Below, in pieces: positions 1-10,260 of a stretch of DNA of 64,000 bases (positions are counted from its first letter, which is position 1; each line of letters begins with the position of its first letter). Source of the stretch: Hyperoodon ampullatus (Eukaryota; Chordata; Mammalia; Artiodactyla; Ziphiidae). The translations under genes were made by a program, and so were the position numbers. The stretch is from the NCBI GenBank assembly GCA_949752795.1, contig OX457061.1:7375239-7439238 (forward strand). Direction: 5' to 3'. The notes beneath the pieces were generated by a model. That model saw nothing but the letters and a program-made list of their open reading frames with translations, did not search any database and had not been told where the DNA came from.

Positions 1-62
1 AATTTCTAGAGATGAAAGTCAGGTGGGTAAGTATTGCCACCCCCTCCCACCTCCTCTTGCAG

Positions 63-3000
63 AGACCCAAGCAGGACGGGGAACTGGATTCCAGCAGCAA
101 CTGGCAGCTGGACCCCACGGAGCTGGCCAGCAAGTTCACGTCTCGCACCAAAGCCCTTATCCTCAACACACCCAACAACCCTCTGGGAAAGGTACCTGAG
201 AGACCTCCTCCGGGGACCCCTCCAGATTGGCTCACGTCCCTGCTCTGTTACTCTTGTGCTGCCATGGGGCCTCAGTTTCTTTGTCTGTGAAGTGGGAGGA
301 CTACCTGCGATGAGCTCTGAGGACCGAAGCTCCCAGGGGTCCCAGGGCCTGGGGCAGGGATCCCCAGGGAAGGTATCAGGCCTTGGGTGGTGGAGTGGGC
401 TGGACACCTCCATGACTTCCCCATGAACCTGGGCCAGTGACTTCACCTCTCCAGTTTCTCATCTGGAAAATGGGAACATGACAGAACTGATGTGAAGGAA
501 GACCCAGGCCTCCATCTGTGTCTCTCCTTTACTGTCACACCATTATCACACTCACAATGCTTCTGACACCAGATATGTGGGTTTTTTTCCCACGCTAAGC
601 AATTCTGTGAGACCAGCTGGGTGTCCCACAAGTCAACTCAATTTAATTCAATTCTGACACTGTCTACCTGGAGATGGCGTCAGATCCCACAGGTTAAGGG
701 CTCAGTCTCACAAGGCTGCCCCCCACCCCACTCCAGACACCAATCACAAGTCCAGGTTGTCACCTGTGCTTCTGACCTATGGTTGTAAATCTGGGGTGCC
801 CACAACCCCCTCCTCGGTTCAATTAATTTGCTAGAGTGGCTCACAGGACTCAGGGAAACACCTACTTACAGTTACCAGTTTATTAAAGGATATGGTAAAG
901 GATACAGATGAACAACCTGATGAAGACATGTAAGGTGAGGTCTGGGAGGTTCCTGAGCACAGGTGCTTCTGTCCCTGTGGAGCTGGGGTGTGTCAACCTC
1001 CTGGTACCTGGATGTGCTCACCCACCTGCAAGCTCTCTGAACCCTGTCCTATTGGGATTTTTATGGAGGCTTCAATTATCAGCTCCATTTCCAGCACCTC
1101 TGCCCTCTCTGGAGAAAATTCCAAACTTCCAATATGACTTCATCTTTCTGATGATCAGCCCCAATCCAAGAGCCAACTTAGAGTTGCCTCATTAGAACAA
1201 AAATGCTTCTAGTGCTCTTTTTTTTTTAATTTATTTATTTTTGGCTGCATTGGGTCTTCGTTGCTGTGTGCAGGCTTTCTCTAGTTGCAGCTAGTGGGGG
1301 CTACTCTTTGTTGTGGTGCATGGGCTTCTCATTGCGGTGACTTCTTTTGTTGCGGAGCACAGGCTCTAGGTGCGTGAGCTTCAGTAGCTGCAGCACTCGG
1401 GCTCAGTAGTTGTGGCATGCGGACCCTAGAGCGCAGGGGCTTCAGTAGTTGTGGCATGCGGGCCCTAGAGCACGTGCGCTTCAGTAGTTGTGGCATGCGG
1501 GCTCAGTAGTTGTGGCTCATGGGCTCTAGAGCTCAGGTTCAGTAGGTGTGGCGCACGGGCTTAGTTGCTCTGCGGCATGTGGGATCTTCCCGGACCAGGG
1601 CTCGAACCCATGTCCCCTGCACTGGCAGGCGGATTCTTTTTTTTTTTTTTTTTTTGGTTATAAATCTATTTATTTATTTATTTATTTATTTTTGGCTGTG
1701 TTGGGTCTTCATTGCTGTGCATGGGCTTTCTGTAGTTGTGGCGAGCGGTGACTACTCTTTGTTGCCATACGCAGGCTTCTCATTGCGGTGGCTTCTCTTG
1801 TTGTGCTTGTGGAGCACAGGTTCTAGGCTCGTGGGCTTCAGTAGTTGTGGCACGAGGGCTCAGTAGTTGTGGCTCACGGGCCCTAGAGCACAGGCTCAGT
1901 AGTTGTGGTGCACGGGCCCAGTTGCTCCGCGGCATGTGGGATCTTCCCAGACCAGGGCTTGAAGGCAGGCGGATTCTTAACCACTGCGCCACCAGGGAAG
2001 TCCACTTCTATTGCTCTTACCACTTAGTAATTTACAAGGGTTTTAGGAGTTCTGTGCCAGGAATTGGGGCAGATATATATATATATGTATGTGTGTATAT
2101 ATATATGTATATATATATATATATGTATTTTCTGTTATCTCACAACCAACTTCACAGGGCCACTGTTGCAGGGATAGGATGGGGCAGAAAAGCCCTCAGC
2201 ACCGGCTCTGGCCCTGTCTTTTCATCTCTCTAAGCAGGCCTGTCTGTTTGGGGTTGGTCCCTGCAGGTGTTCTCCAGGGCAGAACTGGAGCTGGTGGCCA
2301 GCCTGTGCCAGCAGCATGACGTGGTGTGTATCACCGACGAGGTCTACCAGTGGCTGGTCTACGACGGGTGCCAGCACATCAGCATCGGTGAGCTGAGCCG
2401 GCCAGGGTGCCCCCCTTCCCCTGGACGTTTGTGGCAGGGCCTTGAGCCCAATCTGGGTGTCAGCGCAGGCCTGGTGATTAGGACCGAGGGGTCTAGACCC
2501 ACACAGGTCATGTGACCTGGGGCAGTGACTTCATCTCTCTGAGGACAGGGGAACACAATGGCACCTGCCTCCCAGGGGTGTCATGAGGGTGAGCTCAAAT
2601 AAGTCCTGGAAGTAGCTTAGCACATAGTGGAGTCCGGAGCGTTGAGAGCCTGAGTGCCTGCTGGGGTCCAGCCACCACCACCCCCTGCCCCCACCCCCAT
2701 CTCAGCAGCTGCTTTCTTTGGCCTTGGGCAGCCAGCCTCCCTGGCATGTGGGAACGCACCCTGACCATTGGCAGCGCTGGCAAGACCTTTAGTGCCACAG
2801 GCTGGAAGGTGAGTCAACGAGGGTGGGGGTGACCCCTCCCTCTACAATCCTTGGTAGGCAAGGCTGGCCTGGGAATCCAGAAAGGGTTTGGTCAGGCCCT
2901 GAAGGGCCTCACCCCCTACCTATGTTCCTGGTCCAGGTGGGCTGGGTCCTAGGCCCGGACAGTCTCCTGAAGCACCTGCGCACTGTGCACCAGAACTCCA

Positions 3001-4452
3001 TCTTCCACTGTCCCACACAGGGCCAGGTGAGGTGGGGGCAGGACCCGCCCCGCCGGGAGGGGCATGGGGCAAGAAAGGAGTTCGGGCTGGCTCCAAGGTC
3101 AGGTCACACCTGACCTGCTTGTCCCCCCGCCCTACCCAGGCTGCAGTAGCCCAGAGCTTTGAGCGGGAGCAGCTGCACTTCGGCCAACCCAGCAGCTACT
3201 TTGTGCAGCTCCCACAGGCCATACAGCGCTGCCGTGACCACATGATACAAAGCCTGCAGTCTGTAGGCCTGAGGCCCGTGATCCCCCAGGGCGGCTACTT
3301 CCTCATCACAGACATCTCGGAATTCAGTGAGTGGGACTGGCCGGGCTGGGCCAGGTACAGGGCCCTGGAGGCTGCCCGGGGCTCAGCCTGGCCTCTGTCC
3401 CCAGAGACCAAAATGCCCAACTTGCCTGGAGCTGCAGATGAGCCTTATGACAGACGCTTCGTCAAGTGGATGATCAAGAACAAGGTGGGCTGGGCCTCTG
3501 CCAGGGCCGCTGTGTATGTTTTACAGGCTGTGCACTGCTAAGGGTGCCTGACCAGGGGGCTGATGCACCAAAATCCAGCCAATCCTCTGCCTTGAGCCGT
3601 GGTACAGGGTTGCATCCACATCAAAGAATGGGGAGGCTGTTTTTAATTTGCTCAAATATGCCTTGTGGGCTGGCAGGCATTCTTGCCCTCTCAGGGCCTC
3701 AGTCTTCCCATCTGTACAGTGAGGAGTTGGCCCATTAACTCTGAGGTCCATCCAGCTCAGAGCTATGATTCTAAGACTTATTTCTTTTTTTGTTTGTTTG
3801 TGGGGGTTTTTTTGTTTTTTGTTTTGGCCATGCCACATGGTTTACAGGATCTTAGTTCCCCGACCAGGGATTGAACCCGCGCCCTCAGCAGTGAAAGCGC
3901 ACAGTCCTAACCACTGGACCGCCAGGGAATTCCCTGGGACTTATTTATTCTATGGCTCTGCTCTGACCTGCCACATGATCTTCCCTGCTCTCAGCCTCCC
4001 TCTCCCTTCTGTACATAAGGAGGGACTTGGAATGATGATTTGGGATGCTTTTCCTCTGACCCTGATGCAGCACTGGGAGGTGCTGCATTGAAGCTAATTT
4101 GCCTTCTCCTGTCTCATCACGGGAACATCTCTGACCCCCTGGAGCCCCCCAGAGGCCTGCTGGGCTGTGGGGCCGCTGAGGCATGGGCTTCCTCCTCCAC
4201 AGGGCTTGATGGCCATCCCGGTCTCCATCTTCTGCAGCGTGCCACATCAAAAGCTCTTTGACCACTATATCCGCTTCTGTTTCATGAAGGTAAAGGACAG
4301 GCCTGGGGGAGGGAAGACCTCCCCAAGCCTCCCCAGGCCTCCTGCGGGTGTGGGGAGAGGGGTAGGACCAATCTGTGTTGGTGCAGGATGAATCCACGCT
4401 CCAGGCCATGGACGAGAAGCTACAGAAGTGGAATGATGAGCTCAGGCCCTGA
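63..4452 (+). CDS. KYAT1: KYAT1, kynurenine aminotransferase 1 (C-terminal part)
   Basis: A PLP-dependent aminotransferase (also called CCBL1 or glutamine transaminase K). It converts kynurenine to kynurenic acid and has cysteine-S-conjugate beta-lyase activity. Eight coding exons are visible: 63-191, 2267-2387, 2732-2808, 2937-3026, 3140-3326, 3405-3484, 4203-4289 and 4387-4452 (TGA 4450-4452). All joins are in phase with AG/GT borders. They encode about 278 of the family's roughly 422 residues; the N-terminal exons lie left of the window. The PLP-binding lysine sits in SAGKTFSATGWK (codon 2782-2784). NTPNNPLGK and ITDEVYQW are family hallmarks seen in exons 63-191 and 2267-2387. The C-terminus reads DELRP rather than the human VEL (human recalled from memory). 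No frameshift or stop is seen. Identification is from protein similarity and gene order next to SPOUT1. Confidence 0.95.
1220..2004 (-). mobile_element. Dimeric CHR-type SINE, antisense
   Basis: Two long CHR SINEs lie head to tail in antisense. Monomer 1 (1220-1637) stops at 'ggcggattct' and lacks the 5' tRNA head. It joins directly to the poly-T of monomer 2 (1638-2004), which is complete to 'ccaccagggaagtcc'. One imperfect 14-bp target-site duplication (1206-1219 'cttctagtgctctt', 2005-2018 'cttctattgctctt') flanks the pair. Monomer 1 also carries extra copies of the roughly 40-bp 'cagtagttgtggc' unit. Confidence 0.85.
2072..2126. repeat. TA/TG-rich microsatellite
   Basis: An impure run of (AT)n broken by GT steps, in the KYAT1 intron about 140 bp before the acceptor of the exon at 2267. 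Confidence 0.9.
2388..2731 (+). other. KYAT1 intron, nothing further seen
   Basis: The donor gtgagc follows 2387 and the acceptor cag precedes 2732. A MIR-like stretch ('tgacctggggcagtgacttcat', first half) lies near 2513. No other feature is seen. Confidence 0.6.
3485..4202 (+). other. KYAT1 intron with one short SINE
   Basis: Donor gtgggc and acceptor ccacag bound this intron. Apart from the SINE at 3784-3937, I see only a short degraded MIR-like patch around 3680-3760. Confidence 0.7.
3784..3937 (-). mobile_element. Short tRNA-derived SINE (CHR-1/Bov-tA-like), antisense
   Basis: It has a poly-T end, the B-box-like 'gggattgaaccc' and a terminal 'ccactggaccgccagggaattcc'. The target-site duplication gacttattt is at 3775-3783 and 3938-3946. 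Confidence 0.85.
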
Positions 4453-4923
4453 CATCACCCCCTGGGCCCTGCATTGCCTGGTCCCTGCACACTCTGCAGG
4501 GCTCTGTCTTTGTCCAGGTTTCAGCCATTCCCAGGTTGGGGGTAGATGGTACTGGAGGATCTCTTCTCTGTAACACAGAATAACCTCAGGGAAGAGCCCC
4601 CCTTTTGGTCTTGGGGGAGTCAGGAGCACTTCCCCATGATGCATAGCTATGTTCCTGTTGCAGAGGTGAAGGAGGCCTGACCGGTGCCTCTCCCTGGTCC
4701 TCCCTGTGCTGGGCTATATGGTCTTGGGACCCTCTGGCCTCCCCAGACTCAGCTGGGACTCAGAGGGCAGAGTTCAATAGTGTACTGGCCTTGGGTCTCA
4801 GCCCTGGCCCCAGCCTTGCACTGGCCCCAGCCAGGCCTCAGGCATCCCTCCCTTTCCTTATCTAAGCTTGATTTTGGGAAGTTGCCCTTAGGCTTGGCTC
4901 TTCAAGCCAGTACTTTTGCCCAT

Positions 4924-4929
4924 AATAAA
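4924..4929 (+). terminator. KYAT1 poly(A) signal AATAAA
   Basis: This is the only canonical hexamer in the roughly 490-bp 3' UTR after the stop at 4450-4452. The cleavage site is expected near 4945, just before a GT-rich 'ctgttattggctg' stretch. Confidence 0.8.
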
Positions 4930-5075
4930 GTTTTAAGTTATTCAAACTGTTATTGGCTGCTTCTCTCTGCTTCACACCCTGGTGCTGATTGCAGATGGGG
5001 GCTTAGTCAGAATGGAAGGCACCTCCCACCTCCCTAAACCTCAGATCCCAGACTCTCTTTGTACACATGTGTTTT

Positions 5076-5398
5076 TTTTTGTTTTGTTTTGTTTTAAGAT
5101 GTTGGGGGTAGGAGTTTATTAATTAATTTATTTATTTTTGCTGTGTTGGGTGTTCGTTTCTGTGCGAGGGCTTTCTCTAGTTGTGGCAAGTGGGGGCCAC
5201 TCTTCGTCGCGGTGCGCGGGCCTCTCACTATCGCGGCCTCTTGTTGTGGAGCACAGGCTCTAGATGCGCAGGCTCAGCAGTTGTAGCTCACGGGCCCAGT
5301 TGCTCCGCGGCATGTGGGATCCTCCCAGACCAAGGCTTGAACCCGTGTCCCCTGCATTAGCAGGCAGATTCTCAACCACTGCGCCACCAGGGAAGCCC
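5076..5398 (-). mobile_element. Long CHR-type SINE, antisense
   Basis: Runs from an ATTT-rich tail to 'ccaccagggaagccc'. The imperfect target-site duplication tac(a/c)ca-like 'tacacatgtgtttt' is at 5062-5075, with 'tacaaatgtgtttt' at 5399-5412. Confidence 0.85.
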
Positions 5399-5504
5399 TA
5401 CAAATGTGTTTTGAGTCCCAAAGAAGGGCAGGAACTTGGACCTTGTCTGAGGCCACCCAGTTAGTTAATGGTGAAACCAGGCCTAGGGGCTCAGATGGTA
5501 TGTG

Positions 5505-5587
5505 TTACCGTTGTTGTTGTTGTTGGTGGTGGTGGTGGTGGTGGTGTGTGTGTGTGTGTGAGTGTGTGTGTGTGAGTGTGTGTGTGA
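5505..5587. repeat. Compound microsatellite GTT-GGT-GT
   Basis: (GTT)n passes into (GGT)n and then into (GT)n interrupted by GA steps, within about 80 bp. Confidence 0.9.
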
Positions 5588-6034
5588 TGGGGGCCTCAGC
5601 TGAGTGTCTAACAGGGAAGACGCGGACAGTCACACCCCACAGGGATCAGAGTCCAGGCCAGGATTGCCAGGGATTACATAATTAGACAGAAGGGGAAAGG
5701 AATGTTTCCCCTAACATTTATTGCTCACCCCTGCATGCCGGGCACTTGGATGCACACCACCTCATTAAAGGACCCTCTGAGACAGGAGTTACTGCCTCCA
5801 TTTCACAGGTGAGGAAACCGCTTTGGAGGTGAGGGGACTCACCTGAGGCCATCCAGCTGGTAAAAGGTAGAAATGAGATTTGATCCCAGGGGTGGGCCTC
5901 CCACTGGAAAGCAACGCAACTCCTGAAATCATTTGGAAGGTGGTGCTGGGGAATTGTCTTGAAGTTGCATTTGCATAGCAAGCTCATGGGTTTTGCTCAT
6001 ATCACATATTTAATTGGGGGAGCTGATGGGAACA

Positions 6035-6735
6035 TATAGTATAATAAAATATATTTGGTCTTTGTCCATGGTTCCTGGCACAGAGCTCCTAAACCCCTTG
6101 TAATTTCATGAGTGATAGTAGTGTCTTTTGTTATTCAGAATGAACCCCTTCAACCATGTGATTAGATGCTCAGAACTTTCAGCCTCAAACCCAGACCTCA
6201 GGGAGGGAAAAGGGACTGGACATTGAGTTCAGTCACATGGCTAATGATTTAATCAGGTGTGCATATGTCATAAAATCCCACATAAAAACCCTGAATCACT
6301 GAGGCTCAAGGACCTTCTGGGTTGGTGAACACATCGATGAGCTGGTAGGGTGGCCCATCCGGAGAGGGCATGGAATCTCTGCAACCCCTCTCCCAAGACC
6401 TTAGTCTATGTACCTCTTCCATTTGGCTGTTCCTGGGTTGTTATCTTCTCTAATGAAACTCTAGTAGTAAGTATAGCACTTTCCTGACGGCTGTGAATTG
6501 TTTCAGCAAATTATTGAATCTGGGGAGTGGTCATGGAAATGCCGGAATTTGTAGCCGGCCAGGCAGAAGTGTGGGTGGCTGGTGACCCCACTTGCTGCTG
6601 ACATCTGAAGTGGGAGACAGTCTTGTGGGACTGATCCCTTAACCTATGAGGTCTGTGCCAACTTGTCAGAATTTAATTGAAGTGTAGGACAGCCACTTGG
6701 TGTCAGAGAATTGCTGTTTGGAACATACTTGGTGT
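6035..6735 (+). mobile_element. LTR-like interspersed repeat, sense
   Basis: Same family as 596-2155 but opposite orientation. It contains a 'cataaaaacc' TATA-like box near 6280, a recognisable 'ttggtgaacacatcga' block near 6324 and the end 'tggtgtcagagaattgct'. The family is not assigned. Confidence 0.55.
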
Positions 6736-6750
6736 TATGACAGGACACTT

Positions 6751-6902
6751 ACCTTTTTTTTTTTAATTTTTAAAATTATTTATTTATTTATTTATTTGGG
6801 CCAGGCAGCATATGGGATCTTAGTTCCCGGACCAGGGATCAAACCTGCACCCCCTGCATTGGAAGTGCAGAGTCTTAACCACTGGACCACCAGGGAAGTC
6901 CC
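6751..6902 (-). mobile_element. Short tRNA-derived SINE, antisense
   Basis: Poly-T/ATTT tail and terminal 'ccactggaccaccagggaagtccc'-type head. Target-site duplication aggacactt at 6742-6750 and 6903-6911. Confidence 0.9.
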
Positions 6903-7289
6903 AGGACACTTCTTCCTTTCCAAACTATGACTTTGTATTACTATCACTGTTCCAAAGTCAAGATTATGAAACAAAATAACAACTCTGAGGCTCAGGGTTG
7001 GAGCCCCTTTGCCATACTACACATAGCCTGATGATAAGAAAGTCCTCAGTGGGGTAAACCCATAGATTTCTTGGACAGAACCACCCTGACCAAAGGTTTC
7101 ATGTCTCATGAACCAATCCAGAATCTGCCCATAACTCAAATCTGTGACTCTACAGAGGTTCCAGATCTTCGACTGAGTAACCTCAGCCAACCTGAGATGC
7201 ATAAATGACTTTGCCTTTCATTCAGATAGGGGAGAGCGGGGAATGATGAAATAAACACAACCCCTGTAATGTTAACACACACTTTGAAT

Positions 7290-7430
7290 TAGAAATTAAT
7301 CTCTCCTCTACTAGGTTGTAAACTCCAGATCCGTATCTGCTTTCCCTACCATTGTGTCCCTGGCGGTTAGCACAGGGAGTTCCAGCCTCAAAATAGGATC
7401 TGCTTGATAAATATTTGTTGACTGAATGAA
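7290..7430 (+). mobile_element. L2-like LINE 3' end
   Basis: 'taggttgtaaactcc' followed by 'gataaatatttgttgactgaat' (first 20 bases shared) is the typical end of mammalian L2 copies. Assigned from memory of the family. Confidence 0.55.
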
Positions 7431-7534
7431 TACTGACTCAAATTTATTATTTAAAAAAGAAAGTGTATCTCATTCCTTGCTGGTAGGAATGCAAAATGGT
7501 ATAACCACTTTGGAAGACAGTTCGGCAATTTCTT

Positions 7535-7966
7535 TTTTATTTATTTATTTATTTATTTGGCTGCACCGGGTGTTAGTCATGGCACACAGGATCTTCGTTG
7601 CCACGTGTGGGATCTTTTTTTTTTTTTTTTTTTGCGGTACACGGGCCTCTTCCTGCTGTGGCCTCTCCCATTGTGGAGCACAGGCTCCGGACGCGCAGGC
7701 TCAGCGGCCATGGCTCACGGGCCCAGCCGCTCCACGTCATGTGGGATCTTCCCAGACCGGGGCACGAACCCGTGTCCCCTGCATCGGCAGGCAGACTCTC
7801 AACCACTGCGCCACCAGGGAAACTCGTATGGGATCTTTTAGTTGCGGCATGCGAACTCTTAATTGCAGCATATGGGATCTAGTTCCCTGACCAGGAATTG
7901 AACCTGGGCCCCCTGCATTGGGAGCGAGGAGTCTTAGCCACTGGACCACCAGGGAATTCCCAGTTT
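7535..7966 (-). mobile_element. Short SINE with a CHR-2 SINE nested inside it, antisense
   Basis: The outer SINE is flanked by the duplication ggcaatttctt (7524-7534, 7967-7977). Inside it, a roughly 206-bp CHR-2 copy (7619-7824) has its own duplication, cgt(g/a)tgggatctttt (about 7604-7618 and 7825-7839). This gives the relative order L1, then short SINE, then CHR-2. Confidence 0.9.
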
Positions 7967-8214
7967 GGCAATTTCTTACAAAGCTAAACATAGTTTTACT
8001 GTTGGATCCAGCAATCAGACTTCCAGCTATTTACCCAAATGAGCTGAAAATTCATGTCCACACAAAAACCTGCACATGAATATTTGCAGCAGTTTTATTC
8101 ATAATTGCCAAATACTGGAAGCAACCAAATGTCCTTCAAAAGGTGAATGGATAGACACACAGTGGCATATCCATACAACGAATAGTATCAGGCAGTAAAA
8201 AGAAATGAGCTATC

Positions 8215-8445
8215 GGGGACTTCCCTGGTGGTGGAGTGGTTAAGACTCCATACTCCCAATGCAGGGGGCGCGGATTCAATCCCTGCTCAGGGAACTAGGT
8301 CCCACATGCATGTTGCAACTAAGAGTTCGCATGACACAACTACGGAGCCGGCGAGCTGCAACTAAGACCTGGCGCAACCAAATACATGAATAAATATAAA
8401 TAAATTTTAAAAAATTATATCTTCAACCTACTATAAAAAAAAGAA
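8215..8445 (+). mobile_element. Short/intermediate tRNA-derived SINE, sense
   Basis: Starts 'ggggacttccctggtggtgg' and ends in an A-rich tail. The duplication aaagaaatgagctatc is at about 8199-8214 and 8446-8461, so it inserted into the L1. Confidence 0.85.
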
Positions 8446-8483
8446 AAAGAAATGAGCTATCAAGACATTAGAAGATATGGAGG

Positions 8484-9216
8484 TGATCTCGGAGAGACAG
8501 CAGTGAGATCTTAGTTCCCTGCCCAGGAATTGAACCTGCGTAGCCCAGATGAAAACCAGGAATCCTAGCCACCAGGGGCTAGAGGCTAGAAGCAAAGTGG
8601 CCCTGACTCTTTCCCCCATTTGAGAGCAAGAATGTCTCAAGGAGGCAAAAACTGTAAAAAACAGGTACAACGTTTATTATTAGAGACACAGCAGTATGGG
8701 AGAGCACACAGAGAAACAGTTTATTTATTTAAGTCGAAGCTAGGCAGAAATACCCAGAGAGAAAGGGTGTGGGCATCCTTTCTAATGAGGAGGAGCGGAG
8801 TAAAGAGGTGATTTAAATCACTTATATAGGACAGTTCTTCCTGGTCTTTGTTTACCTTTGGCCAATTATCTCCTTTCTTTTTTCACACACGACTGGTCCT
8901 AGGACCCTCCCCAAGCTGCGTGTGCAACTTTTTGCTAAGACGGATTCCACCGCAGAGGCCTGTGGGTGTATGTCCACACTTATTATGGGGTGGTGCCCCC
9001 TCCCTTTTTGACCCTCAAGGAGCCTTCTTGCACATGTCCAGACAGGGAAGTCTTCCTTGACCTCAGGAGTGGTCATCTTATCTCTTTACTTCAGCAGAGC
9101 TCAGCTTCTGCCACTAGCTTTGTCCTAGGAGCGTTTGGGTGAGAACAGAGCTTCAGTGTTACTCCACTTGACAAACCCCAGCTGTCCAGCCCAGGGGCCC
9201 ATCTATCTCCTACTTT
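8484..9216. mobile_element. Unclassified ~730-bp insertion inside the L1
   Basis: The L1 text breaks after 'aagatatggagg' and resumes at 'gaggaactttaaatgcatg'. The insert begins with a degraded SINE-like patch (about 8507-8577) and continues with unique sequence. It has no long ORF and no clear termini. A solo LTR is possible but not shown. Confidence 0.5.
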
Positions 9217-9779
9217 AGAGGAACTTTAAATGCATGTTGCTTAGTGAAAGAAGGGAGTCTGAAAAGGCTGCATACTGTCTGATTCCAACTATATGACATT
9301 CTGGAAAAGGCAAAACTATAGGCACAGTAAAAATGATCAGGGTCCCCGTGGTTACCAGGGGCTCGAGGGGTGGGGGAGGTAGGTGGAGCACAGAGGATTT
9401 TTCGGGCAGTGAATCAATTTTGTATCATACTGTAATGGTAGATATATGACGTTATGCATTTGTCAAAACTCTTAGAATGTACAACACAAAGAGTGAACCC
9501 TAATGTAAACTATGAACAATGCATCAATATTGGTTCATTCAACTATAACAAATGTACACATTAACACATGTGAACAACAGAAACTGAGTGGGGGTTATGT
9601 GGGAACTCTGTACTATCTGTTCAATTTTCGGTAAACCTAAATCTGCTCTAAAAAAGTAGTCTGATAATTAAAAGAGAGTAAATGAACGAATCTATAAAAT
9701 AATTGGATTAAATTATTGCCAGCTCTGAATCACACTCCAGCTCTGTGCCTCAGGGTCCCCATGTGTAAAACCAAGCTGA

Positions 9780-10260
9780 GGTTTGAGTTTCGCGCCCGAC
9801 GGGAGGAGAGAGGGTAGCTCTCCTATCGTCCAAGGGTTCAGGAGAGAACCCGATACCATGCGCCTTTGGACACCCAGGCCTGCGATGAGCCCCGCCCACC
9901 CCCGGGAGCCCGCCCCCAGGAGCCAGTCCCAGGCCCACACGCTCCCTCAGCCCGGCGCATAGACCGCGCCCTCGCACGCCATTGGCTCTCCGATTGGACG
10001 GCTCGGAGGAGGTGTTGGCGGAAGGGGTGAGTCTGATTGGCTGGGCGGGGCCGACGGTGTGCGAGGAACATGGCGGAGCGCGGGAGGAAGCGGCCTTGTG
10101 GCCCGGTAGGTGGAGGGATGTGGGATCCCGCGGCAGGGCGCGGGGTGGAGGCAAGAGAAAGAGCCGCTTGGGGGCCCGTGGCGGGGCCTGGCCGTACCTC
10201 TAGCTCCCTGCTCGTCGCTGCTCCGCGGCCCGAGTCCCCGAGGTGCCGCATGCTCATGGC
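9780..10260 (+). promoter_or_regulatory. SPOUT1 CpG-rich promoter
   Basis: GC- and CpG-rich, with no TATA box near the start codon. Three inverted CCAAT boxes (ATTGG at about 9981, 9993 and 10036) and a GC box 'gggcgggg' (about 10043) lie within 90 bp upstream of the ATG at 10070. This is typical of a housekeeping promoter. Confidence 0.75.

Larger units (their letters stand above)
596..2155 (-). mobile_element. LTR-like interspersed repeat, antisense, split by SINEs
   Basis: The two parts (about 596-1205 and 2019-2155) match, in reverse complement, the repeat at about 6035-6735. Shared landmarks include 'aattctgacac', 'ggttaagggctcag' and 'ggttttaggag'. It resembles a mammalian LTR-class repeat, but I cannot name the family. 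Confidence 0.55.
192..2266 (+). other. KYAT1 intron, filled by an LTR-like repeat and a SINE dimer
   Basis: This intron lies between the first two visible KYAT1 exons. It holds an antisense LTR-like repeat (about 596-2155) split by a dimeric CHR SINE (1220-2004), then a TA-rich microsatellite. No coding signal of its own is seen. Confidence 0.8.
7440..9660 (+). mobile_element. L1 3'-end fragment interrupted by later insertions
   Basis: It reads in sense as the end of L1 ORF2 and its 3' UTR: 'ttggaagacagttcggcaat', 'tggatccagcaat' and 'ttgcagcagttttattcata' precede 'ccaactatatgacattctgg'. It is broken by a nested SINE pair (7535-7966), a sense SINE (8215-8445) and an unclassified insert (8484-9216). 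No L1 protein is intact. Confidence 0.75.
4946..9780. other. KYAT1-SPOUT1 spacer, repeat-filled
   Basis: No gene is seen. The spacer holds a long SINE (5076-5398), a compound microsatellite (5505-5587), an LTR-like repeat (6035-6735), a short SINE (6751-6902), an L2-like 3' end (7290-7430) and an L1 3' end (7440-9660) broken by three later insertions. Confidence 0.75.
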
